A stretch of DNA of 64,000 bases from Paenibacillus uliginis N3/975 (lineage in GTDB: Bacteria; Bacillota; Bacilli; Paenibacillales; Paenibacillaceae), in NCBI RefSeq assembly GCF_900177425.1, contig NZ_LT840184.1:16308-80307 (forward strand), read 5' to 3'. Shown here piece by piece: positions 34,494-43,188 of this stretch (position 1 is the stretch's first letter; the number at the start of each line of letters is the position of its first letter). The position numbers were made by a program, and so were the translations under genes. The notes beneath the pieces were generated by a model. That model was not told the DNA's origin, made no database searches, and saw nothing but the letters and a program-made list of their open reading frames with translations.

Positions 34494-35264
34494 ATGATGC
34501 CATCTTATTTTATCGCGCATGGTGCGCCTTCTCTTGTTCTTGAGGAACATGCCTACACTGATTTATTGAAAAATTTTGCGGCCTATACAACGAAACCAAA
34601 AGCGATTGTACTATTTTCCGCTCATTGGGAAGAGCCTGTTCAAACCGTGAGTGCGGTAGATGAGTATAGCACCATATATGATTTTGGCGGATTTCAGGAT
34701 GAGCTTTACCGGATAACCTATCCGGCCAAAGGCGATCGATCCCTAAGCAACCAGATTCAATCGTTGTTCTCCAAGCAAGGGATTGAGAGTGCATTGGATG
34801 AGAAAAGAGGGCTCGATCACGGCGCTTGGGCTGTTCTCAAGCTGATCTATCCCAATGCGGATATTCCGGTTGTAGCCCTCTCCGTCAATCGTTACCTGAC
34901 CAATGAACAGCAGTATGAAATCGGTAAGGCTTTGTCGTCACTCAGGGAACAGGATGTTCTCGTTATTGGGAGTGGGGGGACCGTACACAATCTAATGGGA
35001 TTGAATTGGCGGTCGGAAGGCACGGACGCTTGGGCTGAAGAATTCGATAACTGGCTGCAGAGCAAATTGGAGACGTGGGATACTACTTCTTTGTTTAACT
35101 ATAGAGATCTAGCACCTTATGCCCGGGAAGCCGTGCCGTCCAGTGAACACTTTATCCCGTTGTTAATTGCGATGGGGGCTGGTGATGCAGGCCGAAAAGC
35201 TCGTCTACTTCACCGAAGCTATCAGTACGGCAATTTAAGCTTGAGCTGCTGGCAGTTTGATTAA
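34494..35264 (+). CDS. Class III extradiol ring-cleavage dioxygenase (LigB/YgiD type)
   Basis: A 256-residue non-haem metal dioxygenase. Metal-ligand and active-site candidates are in FIAHGAPSLVLE, LFSAHWEEPV, GLDHGAWAVLKLIYP and VIGSGGTVHNL. Homologues open catechol-type rings such as DOPA. The ATG pair at 34494 is nine bases after AAGGAG, better than a GTG at 34482. It ends the operon and could remove catechols or quinols, consistent with DoxX and esterase partners. Confidence 0.87.
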   Translation: MMPSYFIAHGAPSLVLEEHAYTDLLKNFAAYTTKPKAIVLFSAHWEEPVQTVSAVDEYSTIYDFGGFQDELYRITYPAKGDRSLSNQIQSLFSKQGIESALDEKRGLDHGAWAVLKLIYPNADIPVVALSVNRYLTNEQQYEIGKALSSLREQDVLVIGSGGTVHNLMGLNWRSEGTDAWAEEFDNWLQSKLETWDTTSLFNYRDLAPYAREAVPSSEHFIPLLIAMGAGDAGRKARLLHRSYQYGNLSLSCWQFD

Positions 35265-35299
35265 AATGAAGGCGGAATGAATGTAGATTCAGGCTTGAA

Positions 35300-35327
35300 G
35301 GGCACCCTGCCCGAGGGTGTCCTTTTT
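35300..35327 (+). terminator. Terminator of the DoxX-esterase-dioxygenase operon
   Basis: Stem of about 9 bp (GGGCACCCT with AGGGTGTCC, one mismatch) followed by TTTTT. Confidence 0.75.
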
Positions 35328-35435
35328 GTATTGCTTTTGTGGAGATCCTTTATAATTAAAGAGAAATGTTGTATATTGGATGTTTAATGTAACCTTGGGT
35401 TCCTTAGATATATTTAATTATGAGGAGGAACAATA

Positions 35436-35834
35436 ATGTTAAAGAAAACATCGGTTTATATAGGGACTTTGATACTTGGAATCGTTCTATACTTATTAAG
35501 CTTTATATTTATGGGAAGTGACCTCAAAGCCATATCGGATATACTTATTGGCGCGGGTGCTTCACTATTTGTAATAAGTACAGTCAACTTGTTTACAAAA
35601 TATTTTGAGCAGCGTAATCCTGCGGTAACGAAGCAAAGCCGAACGGAATACAAAGATGAGCGGAGCTCATCCATGCGCTACAAGGCAAAAGCTAAAGCGG
35701 GGGATATGATCCAGTGGCTTGTATTGGGGATTGCTTGCTTATTGATTGTAATCGACGCGAGTTTATGGGTGATCATGGTAACTTTAGGTGTGTTTCTTTT
35801 GTACAGTATATTAAACCGAGTATTTTACGAATAG
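35436..35834 (+). CDS. Small integral membrane protein, four helices
   Basis: A 132-residue protein of unknown function with helices at about 6-27, 35-55, 85-103 and 106-128 and a charged cytosolic loop between the second and third. No catalytic motif is seen. A good GAGGAGG site precedes the ATG and a terminator hairpin follows, so it is probably a single-gene unit. Confidence 0.7.
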   Translation: MLKKTSVYIGTLILGIVLYLLSFIFMGSDLKAISDILIGAGASLFVISTVNLFTKYFEQRNPAVTKQSRTEYKDERSSSMRYKAKAKAGDMIQWLVLGIACLLIVIDASLWVIMVTLGVFLLYSILNRVFYE

Positions 35835-35865
35835 ATACCAAAAAGAAATGTAAGTTGGTTGGGAT

Positions 35866-35890
35866 AAGCCGCTCTTAGGAGTGGCTTTTT
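35866..35890 (+). terminator. Terminator of the small membrane protein gene
   Basis: Stem AAGCCGCTC/GAGTGGCTT with one G-T pair and a TTTTT tail. Confidence 0.75.
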
Positions 35891-36007
35891 GCGTTCCATT
35901 TTAAAGCAGAGGTCGATGACATGATTAGGTGAACCGTATCATAAGCAGTGGCACAGCCAAATGTTATAATTTTTAACAGAGCCTCATTGCGAAGAGGGTG
36001 GTTATTT

Positions 36008-36925
36008 TTGAAAATAGATAGGTTGCTTGGAATCTTGATCTACCTTTTAAATCGTGAAACGGTTAGTGGACGGTCACTGGCGGAAAAATTTGAGGTATCC
36101 TCTCGTACAATTCAACGGGATATCGAAACACTGAGCATGGCTGGTATTCCAGTGACTTCAACACAGGGTACACATGGCGGGTATAGCATTATTAACAGCT
36201 TTAAAATGAACAGGCAGGTCTTTAGTACAGATGATTATGTTCTCATCATAACAGCCTTAAAAGGATTATGTTCAGCATATGAAAGTAGACAGATCGAAGC
36301 TACATTTGAAAAGCTGCTGTCACTTTCACCGAAGGATGAGCTTGTTCAACAAAGTATTCATCTTGATTTTAGTGTGCTGCGTGAGGGGTTTGATGTTAGA
36401 GATTATTTGACCAGTATAGAAACAGCAATTCGTAAAAGAGTTGTAATTGAATTTCAATACACAAACGCTGAACATTTTAAATCACGAAGATTTGTTGAAC
36501 CCGTAGCGGTCACGTATAAGTGGTATTCATGGTACTTGTTCGGGTTTTGCTGTGAGAAGCAGGAATACCGTATGTTTCGTCTTTCAAGAATTCGAGATTT
36601 GAAATTAACATGTCAGGGCTTTTCCAATGTACATGATAATGCAGAAGAGCTTTTAGCCGAAAAGCAGGATACCCGGCCGTATATGAATATTAAACTGGCA
36701 TGTCAGTCTGACATCAGGATTTCGATCGAAGAAAGCTTTCCTAATTCACGTATAACAGAAACCAGTAATAACGAGTTAATGGTTGAATTCAGTGTTCCGG
36801 AAAATGAGAGAGGATGGTTTGGAACCTTGCTCGGGTATGGCAATAAGGTAACCGTTTTGGAACCTGAGAAATTAAAACACACATTGATTACATATGCTAA
36901 GGACATTTTACAAAAATATTGTTGA
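36008..36925 (+). CDS. YafY-family HTH-WYL transcriptional regulator
   Basis: A 305-residue regulator. The N-terminal HTH_11-type winged helix (about 1-60, SGRSLAEKFEVSSRTIQRDIE) is followed by a WYL ligand domain (about 130-220, VVIEFQYTNAEHFKSRRFVEP and KWYSWYLFGFC) and a C-terminal WCX extension. The TTG start at 36008-36010 opens KIDRLLGILIYLL and follows a GAGGGTGG site. The RidA gene downstream is probably linked. Confidence 0.85.
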   Translation: MKIDRLLGILIYLLNRETVSGRSLAEKFEVSSRTIQRDIETLSMAGIPVTSTQGTHGGYSIINSFKMNRQVFSTDDYVLIITALKGLCSAYESRQIEATFEKLLSLSPKDELVQQSIHLDFSVLREGFDVRDYLTSIETAIRKRVVIEFQYTNAEHFKSRRFVEPVAVTYKWYSWYLFGFCCEKQEYRMFRLSRIRDLKLTCQGFSNVHDNAEELLAEKQDTRPYMNIKLACQSDIRISIEESFPNSRITETSNNELMVEFSVPENERGWFGTLLGYGNKVTVLEPEKLKHTLITYAKDILQKYC

Positions 36926-37005
36926 ATGACGACATAATGTTGTCTGATATCCTCCTTTATACTGAGCTTAATCTATGAAAATGGAATATGAAGGAGATGA
37001 CGTAA

Positions 37006-37380
37006 TTGGGTGAAATTATAAGATATGATGTAAATGAAGAAAATGCATACTCTGGTTATGTTGAAGCGGGTGATTTCATTTTTCTCAGCTTTTGCGTTGG
37101 TAATGTTGGTCAATCGATTGAGCAGCAGGTTGAAGGAGCCCTTGATCATATGAGTGACAGACTACAGAGGGCGAACCTGACATTGGACTCTATAGTTAAG
37201 GTGGATATTTTGCTTCGGGATGTCTGGGATATACCTGTAATGGAAGAGGTTTTTAAACGTAGATTTAAAGGTAACTTTCCGGCTAGAAAAACCATTTCTA
37301 CCGAGTTTGCACATTGTGGCGGCCCAAATGGACTTAAGGTTCAAATTGATGGCGTGGCATACAACCCCAAGCCAAACTGA
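37006..37380 (+). CDS. RidA (YjgF/YER057c/UK114) family protein
   Basis: A 124-residue protein with RidA-like fold features: YSGYVEAGDFIFLS, a helix DHMSDRLQRANLTLDSIVKV, and FPARKTISTEF. Canonical RidA deaminates reactive enamine/imine intermediates using an arginine near the C-terminus; here that region reads ISTEFAHCGGPNGLKVQID, so activity is not assured. The start is TTG at 37006 with AAGGAG nine bases upstream. It lies 80 bases after the WYL regulator. Confidence 0.8.
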   Translation: MGEIIRYDVNEENAYSGYVEAGDFIFLSFCVGNVGQSIEQQVEGALDHMSDRLQRANLTLDSIVKVDILLRDVWDIPVMEEVFKRRFKGNFPARKTISTEFAHCGGPNGLKVQIDGVAYNPKPN

Positions 37381-37471
37381 TAATGGTGATACACCGTAAA
37401 GGAACCCCTCCTTTAAAAGGCGATCAGGCATGTACTACTAATGAAACGTAGAAAAGGTAGAAACATCTAAA

Positions 37472-37511
37472 AAGGCCCGTATTAGCTCTGTAACGAGCTA
37501 ATACGGGCCTT
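37472..37511. terminator. 17-bp perfect bidirectional terminator
   Basis: Arms AAGGCCCGTATTAGCTC and its exact complement around a 6-base loop, between convergent RidA and ArsR genes. The minus side has a T-rich tail. Confidence 0.8.
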
Positions 37512-37513
37512 CA

Positions 37514-37840
37514 CTAATCAATATCGCTCTCTACGAATTCTTTAAGAGCAGCAAGCCTATCATCCCAATACTCATCAAAAAAGGCGAGCCATTGCTTTAT
37601 TTCGGCCAGGGGTTCTGGCTGAAGCATATACCGTGTTTCCCGTCCTACCCTCTGACTACTGACAAGGCCTGCTTCATTCAGCACTTTCAGATGTTTATTG
37701 ATAGCGGTACGGGTGATCGGAAAACATGCAGTCAATGCGGCAATCGGCATTTCTTCATCAGCAAGCAATTTCAACAACCTGCGGCGGGTCGGGTCTGCTA
37801 TTGCTTGAAATACATCATGTTTTGACGCGGATGCTTCCAA
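37514..37840 (-). CDS. ArsR-family transcriptional regulator
   Basis: A 108-residue winged-helix protein: DVFQAIADPTRRRLLKLL, PIAALTACFPITRTAINKHL and the wing VSSQRVGRETRYMLQ. It lacks the ELCVCDL metal site, so it belongs to the non-metal group commonly paired with SRPBCC proteins. It is encoded five bases after the SRPBCC gene, and the operator at 38293-38335 probably mediates autoregulation. Confidence 0.88.
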   Translation of the reverse strand: MEASASKHDVFQAIADPTRRRLLKLLADEEMPIAALTACFPITRTAINKHLKVLNEAGLVSSQRVGRETRYMLQPEPLAEIKQWLAFFDEYWDDRLAALKEFVESDID

Positions 37841-37845
37841 TAATC

Positions 37846-38268
37846 TTAAGCCTCTACGTATTTAACAAGGCTTTCGTTGACAATGCTTTCCCATCCGCCG
37901 TTCATAACTTCACGAATGACGGAGTGTGGTTGTCCAAACGCTGTGACTTTTTCAGCATCCCAACCTGAATGAATCAGAGTGAACTCTGTCTTTTCGTCTT
38001 CTAACGCCTTTAGTTCAAAGGTAAGGTGCCAATCTTTATCCCAGTCAAACCCGACGCGATTCGGAGGGTCAATTTCAGTCACTTTACAAGGTGAATCTCC
38101 GAATTGGCCCGCATGAAGTATGAATTCATATCCTATAATAGGTTCAAACGTATTTCCCATCCACCATGAGGCAATACCTTCTGACGTTGCAATAGCCTTC
38201 CATACTTTTTCAATGGGTGCGTTAAGTGTAATGGTTTTTCGTATTTCTGGTATTTCTCGATTGTCCAT
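37846..38268 (-). CDS. SRPBCC (AHSA1-like) domain protein
   Basis: A 140-residue START-like hydrophobic-cavity protein: ITLNAPIEKVWKAIATSEG, ASWWMG, and HSGWDAEKVTAFG at the C-terminal helix. Such proteins bind small lipophilic ligands; coupling with an ArsR regulator is a common two-gene unit. It is the first gene of the pair. Confidence 0.87.
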   Translation of the reverse strand: MDNREIPEIRKTITLNAPIEKVWKAIATSEGIASWWMGNTFEPIIGYEFILHAGQFGDSPCKVTEIDPPNRVGFDWDKDWHLTFELKALEDEKTEFTLIHSGWDAEKVTAFGQPHSVIREVMNGGWESIVNESLVKYVEA

Positions 38269-38292
38269 AGTTATGCCTCCTTGGTTTATGTG

Positions 38293-38335
38293 ACACCAAA
38301 AGGTGTCATTATTAATTATAACACCTTTTGGTTCA
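38293..38335. promoter_or_regulatory. Two ArsR-type dyads upstream of the SRPBCC-arsR unit
   Basis: ACACCAAAAGGTGT (38293-38306) and AACACCTTTTGGTT (38320-38333) are each hyphenated dyads with ACACC/GGT arms. They also form one larger inverted repeat with 12-bp perfect arms (38295-38306 and 38321-38332). Confidence 0.6.
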
Positions 38336-38527
38336 TGTAGGAACCCTTAATACGACGTGTGAATCACAAGCTGAATATTCGTAGTGTATCCCTCGTGATC
38401 AAGCTTATCCATTAACAAATTATGATGTGCGGCTCATATGCGGGGATATATTTAATTGTAAATGTAGGCAGGTCTATGGCAGAATAGTATGAAATACGAA
38501 CAACAAAGAAATGGAGAACCTAAAACA

Positions 38528-38863
38528 ATGTCTAATTTGCCAAATTGTCCAAAATGTAATTCAGAATACACTTATGAAGATGGAAATCTTTTTGTTTGCC
38601 CGGAATGTGCTCATGAATGGGGCCTGGAAGCCGAAAACAGTGAAGATACCAAAGTCGTCAAAGATGCTAATGGAAACGTCTTGAACGATGGTGATTCTGT
38701 AACAGTCATCAAAGACCTTAAAGTAAAAGGAAGTTCATCTGTCTTGAAGATCGGTACGAAGGTTAAAAATATACGTCTGGTTGATGGGGATCATGATATT
38801 GATTGTAAAATCGACGGGTTTGGGGCTATGAAACTAAAATCAGAGTTCGTAAAAAAGATATAA
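38528..38863 (+). CDS. PhnA/YjdM family zinc-ribbon protein
   Basis: A 111-residue protein. The N-terminal zinc ribbon is CPKCNSEYTYEDGNLFVCPEC and the conserved C-terminal domain has VKDANGNVLNDGDSVTVIKD, VKGSS and LKIGTKVKNIRLVDGDHDI. The length equals that of E. coli YjdM (formerly PhnA). Function is unresolved; the link to phosphonates is historical. The ATG follows GGAGAA. A terminator hairpin is at 38908-38938. Confidence 0.88.
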   Translation: MSNLPNCPKCNSEYTYEDGNLFVCPECAHEWGLEAENSEDTKVVKDANGNVLNDGDSVTVIKDLKVKGSSSVLKIGTKVKNIRLVDGDHDIDCKIDGFGAMKLKSEFVKKI

Positions 38864-38907
38864 AGTCCTATTAACTCAAACATAGTACAGAGTGTTATAT
38901 ATATATG

Positions 38908-38938
38908 AAAATATCGGTCTGATGACCGATATTTTTTT
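38908..38938 (+). terminator. Terminator of the phnA-like gene
   Basis: Stem AAATATCGGTC/GACCGATATTT followed by a T-run. Confidence 0.82.
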
Positions 38939-39049
38939 ATTTCCAGAATGTTATCTCCTTAGTAATAAAACGGTCCAACGTGGTATAAAAGCTACTCTGC
39001 CGCCATAATCTAACGACATAAGATTACAGAAGAATTCTGCTCATATCAT

Positions 39050-39080
39050 GTTGTCATATGACAACACTAATGACAACACT
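39050..39080. promoter_or_regulatory. Palindromic operator-like site plus a third half-site before the RCC1-repeat gene
   Basis: GTTGTCATATGACAAC (39050-39065) is a perfect 16-bp palindrome. The 11-mer ATGACAACACT occurs at 39058-39068 and again at 39070-39080, giving three TGACAAC half-sites in phase with roughly one helical turn. It lies about 70 bases upstream of the start codon. Confidence 0.55.
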
Positions 39081-39150
39081 CACTATATCGATTTTGAGCA
39101 TTGAACTATATTAATAGCAACAATTTAATTTAAAAGGAGTGATGTGGAAA

Positions 39151-40434
39151 ATGCACCCAATCCAGAATAGATGGAAAATGGTTCTTAACAAGACATCTGT
39201 GATCGGTTTGTTTCCGGTAATGGCTACCTCTAAAGCAGGTTCAGCTAAAGAGCTGAATATGATAGAAGTCAGTTCTTCAGATGACCACTTCCTTGCTCTT
39301 ATGAGTGATGGAACGGTAATGGCTATGGGCTGCAACCAAGATAATCAACTAGGGAATACAACGATGGTTACAGAGCAGGCTGCCCACCTTGTGGTAACAA
39401 GTGAAGAGGGAAGATTCTTATCCAACATTAAGGCCATTGCCGCAGGGGGCTTTCATAATCTTGCTTTGGATGATCGAGGTCAGGTTTGGGCTTGGGGAGA
39501 TCACAGATCAGGTCAGTTAGGCATTGGATGTATGAATGATACAGATCATATGAAGACAGCAACACGTGTTGCATTTCCTCAGGGTGTAAATATTGTAGGC
39601 ATCTCGGCAGGAGCTGCTTTTAGCCTGGCATTAGATGATCAGGGTCATGTCTGGGCTTGGGGAGATAATGAAGAAGGGCAACTGGGCATCGGATACCACA
39701 ACAATGGGGGATCACAGCATAATCCGATACAAGTAACGACAGCAGATGGAGTGTTAAACGATATCCAATCGATATCAGCTGGTCAGTATCACAGCCTTGC
39801 TCTGGATAAAGAAGGTCGGATCTGGGGCTGGGGAGCGAATTGGAATGGCGCTCTGGGATTTGATGAAACGATTCATTTGGAGAGCGTAGTAGAGGAGATT
39901 CTGTTGTCGTGGGGGAATGAAGTAAGCTTCAACTTGGGTGAAGTGGTACGCACGGATCATTTTTACACGTTGATGGATTATATGACTGAATACTATAAGG
40001 ATGAAATGATCTGGAACTTTGCCAAGCCGATGACGAATGCGGGTGATGTATTCTCCGAAGTGTTTACAGGGAATATGCAGAGCCAAGTGGTAAAAGCGGA
40101 CGGTTCTGTATGGGCTTGGGGTTACGTGGAAGATCAAATGAATGATGTGGGAAAATATTTAAATTATGAAATAATCGAGTTCAGAGCGGATATATCAACA
40201 GGTGTGGAAGCCTTCGATCAATCTTTGTTAGGGCATACTTTGATTAGCAATGGATCAAAATGGAGCTTAGCCCTATGTGAGAACAGCACCCCGTACTTAC
40301 CCATCAAATTAAATGAAATTATCAAGTTCCACATGATTACAGGTGAAGGGTTTTTCATGATTTGCCGTGGCAGCTACGATTCAGAATGGTCACTCCAAAA
40401 TAATTACATAAATTATGAAGCGATTTCGATATAA
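39151..40434 (+). CDS. RCC1-repeat (beta-propeller) protein
   Basis: A 427-residue protein with at least four RCC1-type repeats between about 35 and 330: the blades carry the pattern SAGAAFSLALDDQGHVWAWG followed by DNEEGQLGIG, and similar copies at 75-125, 135-185 and 200-235. The C-terminal third is degenerate apart from VKADGSVWAWG. RCC1 propellers mediate protein binding; bacterial members are mostly uncharacterised and often secreted, but no convincing signal peptide is seen here. The ATG at 39151 is 12 bases after AAAGGAG. Confidence 0.82.
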   Translation: MHPIQNRWKMVLNKTSVIGLFPVMATSKAGSAKELNMIEVSSSDDHFLALMSDGTVMAMGCNQDNQLGNTTMVTEQAAHLVVTSEEGRFLSNIKAIAAGGFHNLALDDRGQVWAWGDHRSGQLGIGCMNDTDHMKTATRVAFPQGVNIVGISAGAAFSLALDDQGHVWAWGDNEEGQLGIGYHNNGGSQHNPIQVTTADGVLNDIQSISAGQYHSLALDKEGRIWGWGANWNGALGFDETIHLESVVEEILLSWGNEVSFNLGEVVRTDHFYTLMDYMTEYYKDEMIWNFAKPMTNAGDVFSEVFTGNMQSQVVKADGSVWAWGYVEDQMNDVGKYLNYEIIEFRADISTGVEAFDQSLLGHTLISNGSKWSLALCENSTPYLPIKLNEIIKFHMITGEGFFMICRGSYDSEWSLQNNYINYEAISI

Positions 40435-40451
40435 CGGGCAGGAAACGCCCA

Positions 40452-41708
40452 TCATGGATTTGAATGAACGGTTGGGCGCTCCACATAAATCTTAAATAAC
40501 TGAATGTATAGAACAACACTAATTAATGCAAAAACGAGTATGATGCTAAAAATTCCCATAGGTGGAACCCAAGTAGACAGAAAAACGGTCATAGGCGCTA
40601 AAAATCTTCCGATCGTAAACTGTGAACTGTTTGCTCCCATGTACTGCCCTCTAGCATGCTCTGGGGCATAACGACTAATAAAGCTCTCTGTCACCGGGGA
40701 ACGTACAATTTCGCCAAATGTAAAAATAATCGTAACGAAAAATAAGAACCAAATATTCGTGTTTAGTCCTAGTGCGAATGTGCCTACCCCGGACAACAGC
40801 GACGAAAGGATGAATACGTTACGCTCCCTCCAATTTCGAAACCATTTCGTAACAGGAAGGATAAATAGAACAAATAAGAGCCCATTTAACCCCAGCAACC
40901 ACCCAAATATTTCTTTGCTTGTAAGCATAAATGAATCACCATTCCAAGTGAATAGGGCCTGAGACGGGACATAATTGATCACGTACACCGCCAAATAGAG
41001 ATCCAATTGCATAATGGTCACGAGCGAAAAAATACCTGCCAAAATATACACTAAAAATACTTTATCGCGAAAAATGATGCCATATCCTTTCCATTGTTCC
41101 TTGAATACATGGGACATTGATTTCGAATGTTCCATTCTTTTGGCTGACTGTGGTAATGTTTCATGAACCATGAAATAAATGGCGATGAAATACAACAACA
41201 AGACGAAAGCACAGGTCCATAACAGTTCATGCCGGTACTGGAAGAAGAAAATGGCCCCCAGCGCAGGCCCGAGAACAGCACCGATGTTATTGGCAGTTGT
41301 AAACGTTGCGAAGACCTGCCTGCGATCTTGTGCAGGAACCAGGTCAGCGACCATAGCCGAGCTAGCGGGTTTATAGATTGTCCCTCCTAGTCCAATGCCG
41401 ATAAATGCAGCATAATCAATCCAATGAGAAGGAGACATCGCAAACAGTACAAACATCACCGTCTGAAGCGAAGCTCCAAGCAGCATGACAGGACGCCGTC
41501 CTAATCGGTCCGCTAAAGCTCCCCCAAGCAGGTTACCAATGATGCTGAATATCGGGGGAACCATCATCAAGATTCCGGCAATGTGGTTACCTAATGCAGC
41601 ACCAAAATATACCGCTATAAAGGGAAAGTACATCCAAAACAGCATATTGAACAGTGCTTCACCGATTAACCGAACTTTTAAATTGTTATCCCATAAACGA
41701 ATTTGCAT
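40452..41708 (-). CDS. MFS transporter
   Basis: A 418-residue major facilitator with about 12 helices. The loop 2-3 motif A is GGALADRLGRRPVMLLG, and a second copy of the fold starts near residue 215. The motif A2-like NNIGAVLGPALGAIFF fits multidrug antiporters of the MdtH/YttB type. Substrate unknown. The ATG at 41706-41708 follows AGAGGGG. It is convergent with the RCC1 gene, which ends 17 bases away. Confidence 0.87.
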   Translation of the reverse strand: MQIRLWDNNLKVRLIGEALFNMLFWMYFPFIAVYFGAALGNHIAGILMMVPPIFSIIGNLLGGALADRLGRRPVMLLGASLQTVMFVLFAMSPSHWIDYAAFIGIGLGGTIYKPASSAMVADLVPAQDRRQVFATFTTANNIGAVLGPALGAIFFFQYRHELLWTCAFVLLLYFIAIYFMVHETLPQSAKRMEHSKSMSHVFKEQWKGYGIIFRDKVFLVYILAGIFSLVTIMQLDLYLAVYVINYVPSQALFTWNGDSFMLTSKEIFGWLLGLNGLLFVLFILPVTKWFRNWRERNVFILSSLLSGVGTFALGLNTNIWFLFFVTIIFTFGEIVRSPVTESFISRYAPEHARGQYMGANSSQFTIGRFLAPMTVFLSTWVPPMGIFSIILVFALISVVLYIQLFKIYVERPTVHSNP

Positions 41709-41876
41709 AAGAACCCCTCTTTTAATCATTTCTCCGGCCGGGTATTCCAAACTATAGAATATTTTCCTGGTAAAATATAGACTTATAATGATCGTTGATT
41801 TATACTAATAATATGAAAGTCGAAAATACCCCGATTTAATTTAAGTGCTCCAAAAAACGAACATTTGTTCTAAATT

Positions 41877-41908
41877 AAAAAGACGCTCCCATCGAGAGCG
41901 TCTTTTTT
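41877..41908 (-). terminator. Terminator of the PocR-AraC regulator gene
   Basis: Stem AAAAGACGCTC/GAGCGTCTTTT with T-rich flanks on both strands. Confidence 0.8.
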
Positions 41909-41919
41909 GGTGCAGATTT

Positions 41920-42972
41920 TTACTCCACATGATTTCCTTGATAAACCGTTCGGTAAACGGCAGGTGTTAAAGCTTCGAATTTCTTAAAGGTTTTAATAAA
42001 ATATCCGGCATCACAAAATCCCAATTCATCACCGATCTGATTAATGGATAGATCTGTTGTTTCCAGAAGCTGTTTGGCCCATTCAATTTTTAGACGTGAA
42101 ATGAAGACGGAGAAGTTTTCACCGGTTTCTTTTACAAAGATTCGGCTGAAATAGCTTGGACTAATGTGACACAGCTTGGCCATCTCACCTAATGTTATAT
42201 TTTTATTTTTATGATGATAAATATAGTCAAATGCCGGCTGCAGCAGCTTATTGGAAGAACGGAATTCATTCGAGGTCGTCTTTTTTATTTTATTCTCAAT
42301 TAATGTACTGGAAAGCTCGTGTTGAATCGCTTGTATGTTCCGGTACGTACGATCCGAAGGACTGATGGAATCTTGAGACGGGTTATCGATGTCCAGGGTT
42401 AAAGCCTTCTTGTACATATCGATGGTTGAGCTCTTGGTTATCGCTTCTTCCACAATATAGTTGCACAGATGAAATAACATATCGGCGATGGTCGTCACTT
42501 CTTCGTATGACAAGGTAGGCAGAGAAAGATAGTCCTGTTTCAACGTTTTGAACTTTTTATTCGTTTCGGAATTGGACGGACGAGTTACGATTTGTTCAAG
42601 CGGCTGAGGGTGATCGGTATCACGCAGCTTGATTTGCCCTGCCATGATCGCGCCAATGTATTGATTATCGACAATGATCGGAATGGCAATATCGATAATA
42701 TTGAAATGGCACATATAAATATACGGTTTATTTAGCCGTACAGCTTCCAAGCCTCCTCTGGCATCACATTTCTGACAGTATGGAGACAGTGAGGGATCTT
42801 TTCTGACGGACTGGCAAAAGGATTGACAGTAGCTATGTTTCGTAACAGGAACCCCTTTGTAGTCGACGGTAATAATGGCCATTTTGGTGACCAGCGCAAG
42901 GGAGTCCTGTAACGTATGCCACTTCTCCAAATCAATAAGTTTATCTAACTGAAATAATGAATTTTTCATCAT
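41920..42972 (-). CDS. AraC-family regulator with PocR sensory domain
   Basis: A 350-residue regulator. The N-terminal PocR domain (about 8-180) holds a cysteine pattern SYCQSFCQ, PYCQKC and MCHFNI. A C-terminal AraC domain (about 250-345) has ITLGEMAKLCHISPSYFSRIF and SINQIGDELGFCDAGYFIKTF. PocR domains bind small hydroxylated or hydrocarbon ligands and control 1,2-propanediol or glycerol genes in other bacteria. It is divergent from glycerol dehydrogenase and dihydroxyacetone kinase, which it most likely activates. Confidence 0.87.
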   Translation of the reverse strand: MMKNSLFQLDKLIDLEKWHTLQDSLALVTKMAIITVDYKGVPVTKHSYCQSFCQSVRKDPSLSPYCQKCDARGGLEAVRLNKPYIYMCHFNIIDIAIPIIVDNQYIGAIMAGQIKLRDTDHPQPLEQIVTRPSNSETNKKFKTLKQDYLSLPTLSYEEVTTIADMLFHLCNYIVEEAITKSSTIDMYKKALTLDIDNPSQDSISPSDRTYRNIQAIQHELSSTLIENKIKKTTSNEFRSSNKLLQPAFDYIYHHKNKNITLGEMAKLCHISPSYFSRIFVKETGENFSVFISRLKIEWAKQLLETTDLSINQIGDELGFCDAGYFIKTFKKFEALTPAVYRTVYQGNHVE

Positions 42973-43069
42973 GGCTCACTCCCTATAGATTGCTGCGCTT
43001 GTGCAATAGTACTGAATAAATCTATTCAATTATACTATGATAACCTGCCAAGAGGACAAGATTATACGA

Positions 43070-43114
43070 TTTGTCAGCTATATGACAAAAAAACACAATC
43101 TGAAAGCGCTTAAA
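43070..43114. promoter_or_regulatory. Regulatory region of the glycerol operon: dyad and cre-like site
   Basis: TTTGTCA (43070-43076) and TGACAAA (43083-43089) form a 7-bp inverted repeat. TGAAAGCGCTTAAA (43101-43114) matches the CcpA cre consensus with one mismatch. Together they suggest induction by the PocR regulator and catabolite repression. Confidence 0.55.
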
Positions 43115-43188
43115 TACAGGGGTATAGTTCAATGATTAAAATTTGTGGAAAGACTATAATGGAAGCAATGATAGCAAGGGAGGAATTT

